Shown: positions 43,792-51,892 of the stretch, one piece after another
Layout: each line of letters opens with the position of its first letter
How positions within the stretch are numbered: position 1 is the stretch's first letter
Origin: Bryobacterales bacterium
GTDB lineage: Bacteria > Acidobacteriota > Terriglobia > Bryobacterales > Bryobacteraceae
NCBI GenBank assembly: GCA_016716385.1
Contig: JADJWL010000004.1
Coordinates: 1-64,000 of the forward strand
Length of the DNA stretch: 64,000 nucleotides
Direction of reading: 5' to 3'
Notes under the pieces: model-generated
The model's database searches: none
The model's input: the letters and a program-made list of their open reading frames with translations, nothing else
What the model was told of the DNA's origin: nothing
Program-made: the position numbers and the translations under genes

Positions 43792-44913
43792 ATGCTCGAC
43801 TTCCTGCGGTTTCCCGTCCACGCAAGCCGTGGCCGGCGGTATCCGGAACCCGCCCATCCCTACCGCAACGATTTCCAGCGCGACCGCGACCGCGTCATCC
43901 ACACCCGTGCTTTCCGGCGGCTGGAGGCCAAGACGCAGGTATTTGCCCCCAGCCTTTGTGACCATTTCCGCAACCGGCTGACCCACACGATTGAAGTCGC
44001 GCAAATCTCCCGGACGGTGGCCGGAGCCCTCGGCCTCAACGAAGATCTGACCGAAGCGCTGGCGCTGGCGCACGACATCGGACACCCGCCCTTTGCCCAC
44101 GCCGGGGAAGAGGAACTCGACCGCCAAATGCTCCGTTTCGGCGAGCACTTCGACCACAACCTGCACGCCCTGCGCATCGTGGAGTCGTTCGAGCAGCGCT
44201 ACATCCGTTTTCCCGGGCTGAATTTGACGTTTGAAGTCCGCGAGGGCATCGTCAAGCACTCCCGCGACCTGCCCGCCGAAGGGGACGCGGAACTGGCCGA
44301 ATACCTGCCAGACCAGCGCCCTCCGCTCGAAGCGCAGTTGATCGATCTGGCCGATGAAGCGGCCTACAACACGGCCGACCTGGATGACGCCTGGTCCGCG
44401 GGCCTTCTGATAGCTCCAGACATAGCCGCCGCCGTGCCGGCCTTTGCCGAGATCCTGGACACGATCGAATCGCAGTATCCCGGCGCCACGGGCCGCGAAC
44501 AGTTCCAGGAGGCGCTGCGGGCGCTCGTTGACACGCTCGTTTCCGGCCTGATCGACGGCACGCGGGAGGCCGCCCGCCAGAGTGGCGTGGATTCGGTGGA
44601 GGAGGTGCGGGCCTATCCCCGGAGGCTGGCAGCGATGAGCCCCGACGCCGCCCAAGCGAACGCACAGGTCAAGGCGCTGCTGCATGCCTACGTCTACAAT
44701 TCGCCGGAGCTGCTTGCCGAACGGGAACGGTCCCGGGAACGCGTTGCGGGGCTGTTTGCGCTGCTGCTGGCCGAACCACGGCACATGCCGGCCCCTTACC
44801 AGGAAGCGGCGAGGGAGCGCCCGGCACACCGCGTCGTCTGCGAGTACATCGCCGGGATGACCGACGGCTTCTTTCGCCGCACCTACGACACGCTGTTCAC
44901 TCCTCGGAATTGA
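43792..44913 (+). CDS. dgt: Deoxyguanosinetriphosphate triphosphohydrolase-like protein
   Basis: A 373-residue HD-domain protein. Seen: DFQRDRDRVIHTRAFRRLEAKTQVF (conserved N-terminal dGTPase signature), RLTHTIEVAQISRTVA (metal His), ALAHDIGHPPFAHAGEEEL (HD motif), and FDHNLHALRIVE. Length matches the dNTPase-like (type 2) branch rather than the 505-residue E. coli Dgt. Known: hydrolyses dNTPs to deoxynucleoside and triphosphate, tuning dNTP pools. The 3' end overlaps a small antisense-oriented ORF by 17 bases. Confidence 0.92.
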   Translation: MLDFLRFPVHASRGRRYPEPAHPYRNDFQRDRDRVIHTRAFRRLEAKTQVFAPSLCDHFRNRLTHTIEVAQISRTVAGALGLNEDLTEALALAHDIGHPPFAHAGEEELDRQMLRFGEHFDHNLHALRIVESFEQRYIRFPGLNLTFEVREGIVKHSRDLPAEGDAELAEYLPDQRPPLEAQLIDLADEAAYNTADLDDAWSAGLLIAPDIAAAVPAFAEILDTIESQYPGATGREQFQEALRALVDTLVSGLIDGTREAARQSGVDSVEEVRAYPRRLAAMSPDAAQANAQVKALLHAYVYNSPELLAERERSRERVAGLFALLLAEPRHMPAPYQEAARERPAHRVVCEYIAGMTDGFFRRTYDTLFTPRN

Positions 44914-45073
44914 CGCCGGAAAGCTCCGCGTGCCGGACGCCATAGACGCGGCGCAACTGGCGGCAGAGCTCTTCGCCCAGCCGCTCCGGTGTCTCCCGCT
45001 CGTCAAACTCAATCTGGACCTTCAGATACACGTTGGCCCGCTTCCGCGGGGCGGCATCACCGCGCGAGCGCAT
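44897..45073 (-). CDS. Small ORF overlapping both neighbours, 58 residues
   Basis: Begins MRSRGDAAPRKRANVY and ends HAELSGVNSEE. Predicted order is a strand (NVYLKVQIEFD), a helix (TPERLGEELCRQLRRVYG) and a strand (VRHAELSGV), half of a ferredoxin-like fold. AGGAG lies ten bases upstream of ATG 45073. It overlaps the deoxyhypusine-synthase-like gene end by 17 bases (same strand) and the dgt end by 17 bases (convergent). It fills an otherwise empty 143-base gap exactly and its codons look coding. A GTG at codon 15 is an alternative start. Function unknown. Confidence 0.6.
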   Translation of the reverse strand: MRSRGDAAPRKRANVYLKVQIEFDERETPERLGEELCRQLRRVYGVRHAELSGVNSEE

Positions 45074-46304
45074 ACAGCGTGGACTCCTTCAGCCAATCGG
45101 CGTTCTCCGCCACCTTCGCCCGCAGTGCCTCGCACAGCGCTTCGCGCCGCTCGTACAGTCGGTAGCCCTCGCGCGGGCGCAGGTAGCCCTGCGCGGCCGG
45201 CTCGCGCCGCACGGCCTCGTCGAAGCCCACTTCAGAGGCCAGCGCCTCATAACGGCGCCGGTTGTCGAGCAGAGCCTTGACGACGAACGGCATGAGCATG
45301 GAGTAGTCTGCCTGGAGGCTTTCGGTGGACTGCTCGTAGGTGTCCTTGTCGACCTTCCCCCAGGTGACCGCTTCGGACGGGAAGCAGGAGGAGAGCGAAC
45401 CATCGGTCACGGGCGCCGAGACGATCTGCAGATCGAAGGCGTATCCGCGGATGCCCTCCAGGCCAAGCACCTGACCGAGCGCGGGTTCGGGCTGGAGGTT
45501 ATAGTTCTTGGGCACGCCGCCGCCGAGCACGAGTGTCGCCAGAGCGTGCGGCTCCTGGGCGAACAGCCCCCAGTAGTGGTAGGCGCACGCCTCGAAGACT
45601 TCCGCGTGCAGGTCGAGCTCGAACGCGTACCTGTCGAGGGCGCCGGCTTCACGCATCGCCCACAGTTTCATTGAGTTCAGGAACACGCTGCCGTCCGCGG
45701 GCGCGCCGACAAAGACCGGGATCGCCAGACGATGACACGTCGCAAGCAGCCCCGGGCGGACCCCGTTGCGCTGCTCCTGCGCGGCGAAGAATTCGCCCAT
45801 CTGGTTGCGCAACTCCGTGCCAGTCATCTTCTTCTGCATCTCCGGACGCAGCAGCAGGGCGCTCAGGAAACGGTCCTGGTCAAGCAACAGCGACTCATCG
45901 AAGGCCAGATCCGTAACGCGAATCGTGCCTTCCTCGCGCAACTGCTTGTCGTCGCCGAAGATGGGCACCTCGCGCACCGGTTCAGCACCGCGGGTTTCGT
46001 CGAGGGCGCGGTGGCCGTCGTGATAACACACTGCATCGGTGGTGCTGAGATACGCCACCCAGCCGGTTTCGAGAAGTGGGATGAGCCAGGAGAAATGCTG
46101 TCCCGAGACGGTGACGGGTCCGGCGGCGGCCAGGGTGAGCGGGCAGCCGCTGGCGATCGCGCGGTCGAGGATCGTGTAGACGCGGCGCAGAATCGCGCCG
46201 CCGAAGGACGGGAGACAGTGGCGGAACAGCTCATCGAGCGAGGCGCATTCGTCTACCCGGCGCACGTCCACCCGACGGCGGTGATGGGGTCCAGGATGTT
46301 GCAT
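45057..46304 (-). CDS. Deoxyhypusine synthase-like protein
   Basis: A 415-residue protein of the deoxyhypusine synthase fold. Seen: FSWLIPLLETGWVAYLSTTDAVCYHDGH (N-terminal NAD region), VLGGGVPKNYNLQPEP, and SEAVTWGKVDKD, which aligns with human DHS EAVSWGK so that about Lys317 matches the catalytic Lys329. Known: eukaryotic/archaeal DHS transfers the aminobutyl group of spermidine to eIF5A; bacterial homologues include homospermidine synthase and proteins of unknown role. No eIF5A/EF-P gene is nearby. ATG 46304 is used; upstream frame runs through the tRNA. Confidence 0.85.
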   Translation of the reverse strand: MQHPGPHHRRRVDVRRVDECASLDELFRHCLPSFGGAILRRVYTILDRAIASGCPLTLAAAGPVTVSGQHFSWLIPLLETGWVAYLSTTDAVCYHDGHRALDETRGAEPVREVPIFGDDKQLREEGTIRVTDLAFDESLLLDQDRFLSALLLRPEMQKKMTGTELRNQMGEFFAAQEQRNGVRPGLLATCHRLAIPVFVGAPADGSVFLNSMKLWAMREAGALDRYAFELDLHAEVFEACAYHYWGLFAQEPHALATLVLGGGVPKNYNLQPEPALGQVLGLEGIRGYAFDLQIVSAPVTDGSLSSCFPSEAVTWGKVDKDTYEQSTESLQADYSMLMPFVVKALLDNRRRYEALASEVGFDEAVRREPAAQGYLRPREGYRLYERREALCEALRAKVAENADWLKESTLYALAR

Positions 46305-46363
46305 GGGTTCTGATACTGACCGTAGCAGGAGCCGGGCGGTCCTGCAAACGGCAGAAACGCCAT

Positions 46364-46452
46364 TGGTGCTGGAGGTGGGGGTCGAACCCACATGACCAGT
46401 GAAGGTCGCGGGATTTTGAGTCCCGTGCGTCTGCCAGTTCCGCCACTCCAGC
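46364..46452 (-). tRNA. tRNA-Leu (anticodon CAA), CCA encoded
   Basis: Acceptor stem GCTGGAG (46446-46452) pairs with CTCCAGC (46368-46374 on the plus strand as GCTGGAG); anticodon stem-loop CGGGA CTCAAAA TCCCG gives CAA; T arm GTGGG TTCGACC CCCAC. A long variable arm is typical of leucine tRNA. The 3' ACCA end is encoded. It reads UUG codons and lies 59 bases upstream of the deoxyhypusine-synthase-like gene. Confidence 0.95.
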
Positions 46453-46493
46453 AACGGACCGAACGCTTTCGATAGTAGCAGAAGTAGAGCCCC

Positions 46494-46521
46494 TATTGTT
46501 TTCACCTCCGGTCTCCGATAA
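46494..46521 (+). promoter_or_regulatory. Sigma-28 (FliA)-like promoter of flgM
   Basis: TATTGTTT at 46494-46501 matches six of eight bases of the FliA -35 (TAAAGTTT), and TCCGATAA at 46514-46521 matches seven of eight of the -10 (GCCGATAA). The gap is 12 bases instead of 11. The ATG of flgM is 24 bases downstream, which is a normal leader. FlgM itself inhibits FliA, so this fits the classical feedback loop. Confidence 0.6.
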
Positions 46522-46545
46522 GAAGAGTGTGAAGTGGTGTCAGCC

Positions 46546-46845
46546 ATGAAGATCAACGACCGGATCGATCTGTCGACCTCCCAGTTGGGACAAACTCGGG
46601 GCGCAGAAGGAACTTATGGCCCCGGAGGCCGGACCGGCGTTCGGACTCCCGGCGGGGCCGGGGAAGACCAGGCGGATGTGTCGCGTCTGGCCGGGGCCTT
46701 GACCGATGCGATCACCGGGGCGGCTCCGGAGCGAGCGGCTCGGGTCGAGCAATTGCGGCTGGACGTGCAGTCAGGCCGGTACGAACCCGACGCTCAGGCA
46801 ATCGCCCGCGGCGTGGTGACCGACGCCCTCTCGGCCGGTGAATAA
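46546..46845 (+). CDS. flgM: Anti-sigma-28 factor FlgM
   Basis: A 99-residue protein with a disordered N-terminus and a C-terminal helical segment VEQLRLDVQSGRYEPDAQAIARGVV, the FlgM pattern that binds sigma-28. Known: FlgM holds FliA inactive until it is exported through the finished hook-basal body. ATG 46546 starts MKINDRID, typical of FlgM; GTG 46534 is a weaker alternative. It heads the late flagellar cluster. Confidence 0.88.
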   Translation: MKINDRIDLSTSQLGQTRGAEGTYGPGGRTGVRTPGGAGEDQADVSRLAGALTDAITGAAPERAARVEQLRLDVQSGRYEPDAQAIARGVVTDALSAGE

Positions 46846-46860
46846 GCGAGGGGAATCGCC

Positions 46861-47229
46861 ATGCCCGACGATCCTTGTGCTCAAATCGAACAGGCCGCGG
46901 CCGCGGCCGAATGTGTGTTGCTGGAGCGGAATCCGCCGCGCACACCAGGCCAGCGGCTGGACCGGTCCGCCGAGGCGCTGGAGCGGGTCGCCTCGGGGCT
47001 GGCGGCTATCCGGGACCGTCTGGAGGCGGGGGCGGAAGCGGGTCTCGACCGGGCCGCGCTCGTGGTGCTGCGCCGCCGTCTGGAGCGCATCGGCCTGCTG
47101 GTGCGGCAGACTGTCGAATTCCATGCGGGCATCGCGACGGTCGGGCTCGGCGGGGGAGAGCCGGAATACACGGCCGGAGGGGCCCGCGCCGCCGGGTCCC
47201 CCGGACGGCGTTTCTCCCTCGAAGGATAG
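46861..47229 (+). CDS. FlgN-like chaperone candidate
   Basis: A 122-residue, mostly helical, Ala/Arg/Leu-rich protein (SAEALERVASGLAAIRDRLEAG, ALVVLRRRLERIGLLVRQTVEFHAGI). Sequence identity to FlgN is not visible by eye, but a helical FlgN-sized product encoded between flgM and flgK is where FlgN (chaperone for FlgK and FlgL) sits in most flagellar operons. The assignment is from context. It begins 15 bases after flgM with GAGGGG upstream and ends five bases before flgK. Confidence 0.6.
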   Translation: MPDDPCAQIEQAAAAAECVLLERNPPRTPGQRLDRSAEALERVASGLAAIRDRLEAGAEAGLDRAALVVLRRRLERIGLLVRQTVEFHAGIATVGLGGGEPEYTAGGARAAGSPGRRFSLEG

Positions 47230-47234
47230 CCGCC

Positions 47235-48599
47235 ATGTCTCTGTTCGTTGCCCTGCAAACCTCCGCGCAGGCCCTGAATGTCTACCAGCGGGCACTGGCC
47301 GTGACACAGAAGAACGTGATCAACGCCTCGACCCCGGGTTACGCGCGCCACACGGCGCCCCAGGTGGCGCTCGAGTTCCGTCCAGAGCAGGGCATCTATG
47401 GGGGCGTCGCGGCGGGCGAACTGCGCTCGCTGCGGGACGAGTTCGCCGAGCGCGGGGTGCGGCGGCAGGTGACCGTCTACGGCCGCTATGAGCAACTGAG
47501 CGCGTGGCTGAGCCAGGTGGAGGGGCAGTTCGATGTCTCCGGCCAGAGCGGTGTGCCGGCGGCGATCAACCGCCTGTTTTCCAGCTTCTCCGCGCTGAGC
47601 GTCACACCGAACGATCCGGGAGCGCGGCTGCAGGTGATGGCGCGCGCCGAAGAAGTCGCCCGCCATTTCAGCGGAGCAGCGCTCGAGATGACCGCCACGG
47701 CCGCCGAAGGGCGGCGGGCGGCGGCCGAAATTACCGCTGAGGTCAACCGGTTGGCAGGGCAGGTGGTGAACTTCAACCGCGCCGCGCGGGACCAAGCCAG
47801 CGCCTCCGGGGATCCCGGTCTGAGCGCGCAGGCGTTCGCCGCCCTGGAAGAGTTGTCCGAACTCGTCGACATTCAGGTCTTGCGGCAGGGCGACGGCTCG
47901 TTCACGGTTCTGGCCGGCGGACAGGTGCCGCTTGTCGTGGGCGATCGCCAATACCAGTTGGAGGCCGATCTTTCCTCAGGGCCTGCGGTGATCCTGCGCG
48001 ACAGCCGCGGCGATGACGTGACCGCCTCGATCACGGGCGGCCGCCTCGGTGGCGCCGTGGCGTTCGCAAACGAATACGTGCCGGGCTATGCGGCCGGGTT
48101 GAACGAATTGGCGCGGAACCTGGCCGACGCTGTGAACGCCGTCCTGGCAGCCGGCGTCGACAATCAGAATCCGCCGCAGCCGGGGGCTGCCCTGTTTGCC
48201 TATAACGCGCCGGCCGATGCGGCCTACTCTCTCTCGGTGAATCCGCTCTCGATCGAAGAACTGGCCGCGGCGCTGCCGGGGGCCGAAGGAGGCAATGGCA
48301 ACGCACTCGCGCTGGCGGACTTGGGACGCACCGCCCAGATCGGCTCCGATACCTTCGCGGCGTTCTACGGCCGCATCGCCTCGCGCGTTGGCGCCGACGC
48401 CACCGCCGCGCGGGAACTGCGCATCAGCCACGAACTGCTCGCGACCCAGGCCCGCAATTACCGCGAGGAGCGCCAGGGAGTGTCCCTCGACGAAGAGGCG
48501 GCGCAACTGATCGAGGTTCAACGGGCCTACCAGGCCAACGCCAAAGTGTTCCAGGTGATCGATAGCCTGACGGAAACGACCATCGCGATGCTGCGTTGA
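47235..48599 (+). CDS. flgK: Flagellar hook-associated protein 1
   Basis: A 454-residue protein. Seen: N-terminal flagellar-rod domain (SLFVALQTSAQALNVYQRALAVTQKNVINASTPGY) and C-terminal FlgK domain (GVSLDEEAAQLIEVQRAYQANAKVFQVIDSLTETTIAML). The middle is shorter than in E. coli (546). Known: FlgK forms the first junction ring between hook and filament. ATG 47235 gives the exact family N-terminus. flgL follows nine bases later. Confidence 0.95.
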   Translation: MSLFVALQTSAQALNVYQRALAVTQKNVINASTPGYARHTAPQVALEFRPEQGIYGGVAAGELRSLRDEFAERGVRRQVTVYGRYEQLSAWLSQVEGQFDVSGQSGVPAAINRLFSSFSALSVTPNDPGARLQVMARAEEVARHFSGAALEMTATAAEGRRAAAEITAEVNRLAGQVVNFNRAARDQASASGDPGLSAQAFAALEELSELVDIQVLRQGDGSFTVLAGGQVPLVVGDRQYQLEADLSSGPAVILRDSRGDDVTASITGGRLGGAVAFANEYVPGYAAGLNELARNLADAVNAVLAAGVDNQNPPQPGAALFAYNAPADAAYSLSVNPLSIEELAAALPGAEGGNGNALALADLGRTAQIGSDTFAAFYGRIASRVGADATAARELRISHELLATQARNYREERQGVSLDEEAAQLIEVQRAYQANAKVFQVIDSLTETTIAMLR

Positions 48600-48608
48600 G
48601 GATAAGGC

Positions 48609-49508
48609 ATGATTCAAGGACTCGATCGCTCATCTCGGGAGTTTCTCCAGGATCTTTCCCGGCTCAAGACCCGCTCGGAGCAGGCCATGCGCCGCATCTC
48701 TTCCGGGTATCGTGTCACCCGTCCGTCCGATGACCCGGCTTCCCTCAGCCGGATCCAGACCGTGCAGGCGTCGCTCGAACGCGCCACCCAGGTCCTGGCG
48801 AACCTGAACCTGATTCGCACCGAGGTCAACACGGCGGAGCACGCACTGGGCCAGGCCGTCCAGGTGATGGACCGGGTGATCGAACTTGGCGCGCGCGGCG
48901 CCACCTCCACCGCCACGGCGGAGTCGCGCGCTGCGGCGGCGATCGAGGTCGAGGGGCTGCTCGGCCGGCTCGTGAACCTGGCCAACACGCAGATCAATGG
49001 GCGCTACCTGTTTGCCGGCGATGCGGACCAGGCGCAACCGTTTGCGCTGGACCTCGCCGCCCCGGAAGGAGTCACCGCCTACGCCGGCGCGGCCGCCACC
49101 AGGCAGATGGAGGACGTCCACGGCGTCCGGTTCTCCGTCGCGCGCGACGGCGGCGTCATTTTCCACGTCGGCGCGGCCAGCGCGTTCGCCGCGGTCAACG
49201 CGCTGCGGGTGGCTCTCGAAACCAACGACGAAGCGGCGATCCAGGCCAACATGGGCGCGCTGCGCTCGGCCGGCGATCACCTGAACCAGCACCTCGCGTT
49301 CTACGGATTCGCCCAGAACCGTGTCAGCGACGCGACCGAGGGCGCCAACCAGGCGGGCCTCGTTCTGCGCGAGACGCTCGCCGCCTTGCGCGACGCCGAC
49401 ATCGTCGAAGCTGCCGTGACACTGAGCCAGACGCGCACCCACGAGGAAGCCGCCTACTCGGCCCGCGCCCGCTTGCCGCGGTCGTCCCTGTTTGACTTCC
49501 TGGGCTGA
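48609..49508 (+). CDS. flgL: Flagellar hook-associated protein 3
   Basis: A 299-residue flagellin-like protein. Seen: RMRRISSGYRVTRPSDDPASLSRI-type N-terminal flagellin motif (as QAMRRISSGYRVTRPSDDP) and a C-terminal coiled region (ADIVEAAVTLSQTRTHEEAAYSARARL). Known: FlgL is the second hook-filament junction protein. Its C-terminus (LPRSSLFDFLG) ends as in other FlgL. flaG begins 64 bases later. Confidence 0.93.
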   Translation: MIQGLDRSSREFLQDLSRLKTRSEQAMRRISSGYRVTRPSDDPASLSRIQTVQASLERATQVLANLNLIRTEVNTAEHALGQAVQVMDRVIELGARGATSTATAESRAAAAIEVEGLLGRLVNLANTQINGRYLFAGDADQAQPFALDLAAPEGVTAYAGAAATRQMEDVHGVRFSVARDGGVIFHVGAASAFAAVNALRVALETNDEAAIQANMGALRSAGDHLNQHLAFYGFAQNRVSDATEGANQAGLVLRETLAALRDADIVEAAVTLSQTRTHEEAAYSARARLPRSSLFDFLG

Positions 49509-49510
49509 AC

Positions 49511-49537
49511 TCGAATTTCCCCTTTTCGCGCCGATAA
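49511..49537 (+). promoter_or_regulatory. Sigma-28-like promoter upstream of flaG
   Basis: GCCGATAA at 49530-49537 is a perfect FliA -10; TCGAATTT at 49511-49518 matches five of eight bases of TAAAGTTT with the exact 11-base gap. The flaG ATG is 35 bases further. A separate late promoter for flaG-fliS is therefore plausible. Confidence 0.55.
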
Positions 49538-49572
49538 GTCTCACTGAGGCCATCTCCTCTGGAGCGTGCGCT

Positions 49573-49872
49573 ATGAAAATCGAACCCATCCCCGTGGCGG
49601 TCGAGCCGACCCAGCTCACTCCCAACTCCCCCCAATCTGCCCCCTCGCGCCGCACCGAGCAGCGCCAGGTCGAAACGGCAGTCGCAACCATCAACGCCAG
49701 CGGAGCGCTCCGTTCGAGCGAGATCACGTTCTCCCGCCCAACTGATTCGGACCGCATGGTGATCCAGGTCGTCGACCGCGATACCGGCGAAATCATCCAG
49801 CAAATTCCCGCGGAACAGGTTCTTCGTCTTGCGGAGGCAATTAAACGATCGGGCGGCGGCACGTTCTTCTAG
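49573..49872 (+). CDS. flaG: FlaG-family flagellar protein
   Basis: A 99-residue protein. Seen: the FlaG pattern MVIQVVDRDTGEIIQQIPAEQVLRLAEAI in the C-terminal half. Known: FlaG proteins affect filament length and are usually encoded between flagellin and fliD. Here neither is adjacent. ATG 49573 is the first in-frame ATG after the GCCGATAA element. Confidence 0.88.
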   Translation: MKIEPIPVAVEPTQLTPNSPQSAPSRRTEQRQVETAVATINASGALRSSEITFSRPTDSDRMVIQVVDRDTGEIIQQIPAEQVLRLAEAIKRSGGGTFF

Positions 49873-49879
49873 AGAACAA

Positions 49880-49887
49880 GCCGATAA
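49880..49887 (+). promoter_or_regulatory. GCCGATAA element just before fliS
   Basis: A third exact GCCGATAA, only eight bases before the fliS ATG and with no matching -35 (ACGTTCTT). If it were a promoter the transcript would begin at or next to the start codon, so it may be coincidental or act differently from those upstream of flgM and flaG. Confidence 0.3.
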
Positions 49888-49895
49888 GAATTCAC

Positions 49896-50294
49896 ATGGA
49901 ATTCTACAACGCCTACACGAATTACCAGGAGCTGCAAGTGATGGGAGCGACGCCGGTGGAACTCATCCGGATGTTGTATCGCGAAGCGGTCGGCTCAGTC
50001 CGGATGGGCCGGCGGTTCCTGGCAGCGGGCGATGTCGCCGGGCGCGCCCGATCCCTCGGCAAGGCGCAAAGCATCGTCATCGAACTGGCGGCGTCGCTCA
50101 ACCACGCCGCCGGAGGCAATCTGGCAGTCCAACTGTTGCAGATCTACGACTATCTGCTCACGCGTCTGGCCGAAGGCCAATCGTCACAACGGGACCAGCC
50201 CCTTGAGGAAGCCGAGCGAATTCTGACGACGCTCGCCGATGCATGGGAGCAGTGTCCCGACGAAGCCGAGCTGGCCGCATCGCCGGCAGCCTGA
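49896..50294 (+). CDS. fliS: Flagellin export chaperone FliS
   Basis: A 132-residue helical protein. Seen: YNAYTNYQELQVMGATPVELIRMLYREAV at the N-terminus, QSIVIELAASLNHAAGGNLAVQLLQIYDYL, and a C-terminal helix, matching FliS. Known: prevents flagellin polymerisation in the cytoplasm and delivers it to the export gate. The stop is two bases from the convergent carbamoyltransferase stop, which ends the cluster. The absence of fliC and fliD here means the filament genes are elsewhere. Confidence 0.92.
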   Translation: MEFYNAYTNYQELQVMGATPVELIRMLYREAVGSVRMGRRFLAAGDVAGRARSLGKAQSIVIELAASLNHAAGGNLAVQLLQIYDYLLTRLAEGQSSQRDQPLEEAERILTTLADAWEQCPDEAELAASPAA

Positions 50295-50296
50295 CC

Positions 50297-51892
50297 TCAC
50301 TTCTGCAGCAGGAAATTCCCGACAAACAGCGAGTCCACCCCGGATGCGAAGAAGCTCCGGACGGCGTCGCGCGGTGTACACACCAGGGGCTCTCCGAACA
50401 GGTTGAACGACGTGTTGTAGAGAACCGGAAGCCCCGTCGCCTCTCCGGCGGCATGCAGCAGACGCCAGTACAGTGGATTGTGTTCCCGCTCCACCGTATG
50501 GACCCGGACGAGGTCATCCGCGAGAATCGCGCCCCGGAAACGGTCCGCATACGCCGGCCGGACCCTGCCTACGGTTACCAGGTACCGGGCGTTCGACCCC
50601 ACCTCGAAATATTCGCCCGCCACTTCCGCAGGCACAGACGCCGCGAACTTGCGGAACGTCTCCCGGCGCTTGATGTACGTGTTTAGATTTTCGGTGGAAT
50701 AGGGGTCGAGCGGAGAAGCCAGAATACTGCGATTTCCCAGGGCACGCGGACCGAACTCCATCCGCCCGTGCATCCAGGCCACGATCTTGTGCTCGTTCAA
50801 CTCGGACACCGCGGCGTCCATCAGCTCCCCGGTGGTCAACAGGTACCGGAAGCGGAGCTTGCAATTTTCAAGGACTCGTTTGATCTCCTCGGCATCGAAA
50901 CCGGGACCGAGGCAGAAATTGCCCAGGTCCAGGCGCGCCGTCTGGCCGAAGACTTCATGCCAGGTGTGGAACACACCGCCCAGCGCGGTCCCCGCGTTCC
51001 CGGCGGCGGGTTGGACGAAGACCTGGTCGAAGGCGCCGGAGTGTTCGAGAGCGGCGGCAAGCAAGGCGTTGTAGCCGATGCCTCCGGCCAGGCACAGATT
51101 GCGCGAACCGCCCTGCGCCATCGCCAGCACCGTCTGCTCGACCACCTGCTGCAGACCGGCGGCAACGTGGGCGCGCAAGTGCGGCGGAACTGGCGAACCG
51201 TCATCCGCGGCAGGGGACGCAATGCCGAGGCGTTCAAAGAAACGGCCGCTGAACCCGCCGCGCGTCAGCCGGTTGGAGTCGATGAATCCCCGCTCCACCC
51301 GCGGCCAGCCGTCCGAGCCGAGCGGCACGAGTTCCCGGAATACTCCGCCGAAGCGCTGGTCGCCCGATGCCGACAGCCACTGCACTTTGTGCTCGTCAAC
51401 GCCCGGCTGAAAGCCGAGCAGTTCTGTCACCCGCCCGTAGAGATCGCCGAGCGAGTCGGGGTAAAACAGTTCTTTGTCGAGCGTGAGGCGGTTGCCTGAG
51501 GCGAACCAGCGGGCGCCACAGCGGAAGTCGCCTGCCCGGTCCAGCGTCAGGACGGTTGCTTCCTCGAAAGGAGAAGCGAAGTAGGCCGACGCCGCGTGGG
51601 CGACGTGGTGCTCTACCAGAACGATGCGGCTGTTCGGGAACAGGCCGCGGAGCTTCAAGTGAAGGGTGTCGGCCGGCTCAGAGGGCAGAGGGCGCACCAG
51701 CGCCACACAATCCACCTGGGCGGCGGTGACCCCTGCCATGTCCAGACACGCCTCGACGGCAGCCAGCGGCAGCGCACCCGGCGGCCGGTTCCGCACCAGC
51801 TTCGCCTCTTCGACGGCTCCTGCCAGCACGCCGTCGCGCGCGATCGCCGCGGCGGCGTCGTGCCGCAGACCACCAATTCCAAGAATCACCAT
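50297..51892 (-). CDS. NodU/CmcH-family carbamoyltransferase
   Basis: A 531-residue protein with the two-domain carbamoyltransferase arrangement. Seen: ILGIGGLRHDAAAAIA at the start, VEHHVAHAASAYFASPF (Kae1-like metal histidines), LCLAGGIGYNALL, and in the C-terminal domain EFGPRALGNRSILASP and VLYNTSFNLFGEPLVCTPRDA. Known: transfers carbamoyl from carbamoyl phosphate to sugar hydroxyls, as in Nod factors and antibiotics. Inference: modifies a surface glycan. It stands alone; the intergenic 171 bases to the enolase gene hold a TATAAT at 52048. Confidence 0.92.
   Translation of the reverse strand: MVILGIGGLRHDAAAAIARDGVLAGAVEEAKLVRNRPPGALPLAAVEACLDMAGVTAAQVDCVALVRPLPSEPADTLHLKLRGLFPNSRIVLVEHHVAHAASAYFASPFEEATVLTLDRAGDFRCGARWFASGNRLTLDKELFYPDSLGDLYGRVTELLGFQPGVDEHKVQWLSASGDQRFGGVFRELVPLGSDGWPRVERGFIDSNRLTRGGFSGRFFERLGIASPAADDGSPVPPHLRAHVAAGLQQVVEQTVLAMAQGGSRNLCLAGGIGYNALLAAALEHSGAFDQVFVQPAAGNAGTALGGVFHTWHEVFGQTARLDLGNFCLGPGFDAEEIKRVLENCKLRFRYLLTTGELMDAAVSELNEHKIVAWMHGRMEFGPRALGNRSILASPLDPYSTENLNTYIKRRETFRKFAASVPAEVAGEYFEVGSNARYLVTVGRVRPAYADRFRGAILADDLVRVHTVEREHNPLYWRLLHAAGEATGLPVLYNTSFNLFGEPLVCTPRDAVRSFFASGVDSLFVGNFLLQK

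Noticed and set aside
46304..46556. N-terminal extension of the DHS-like protein through the tRNA
   Set aside because: The extension simply reads the tRNA-Leu gene; the natural start is ATG 46304.
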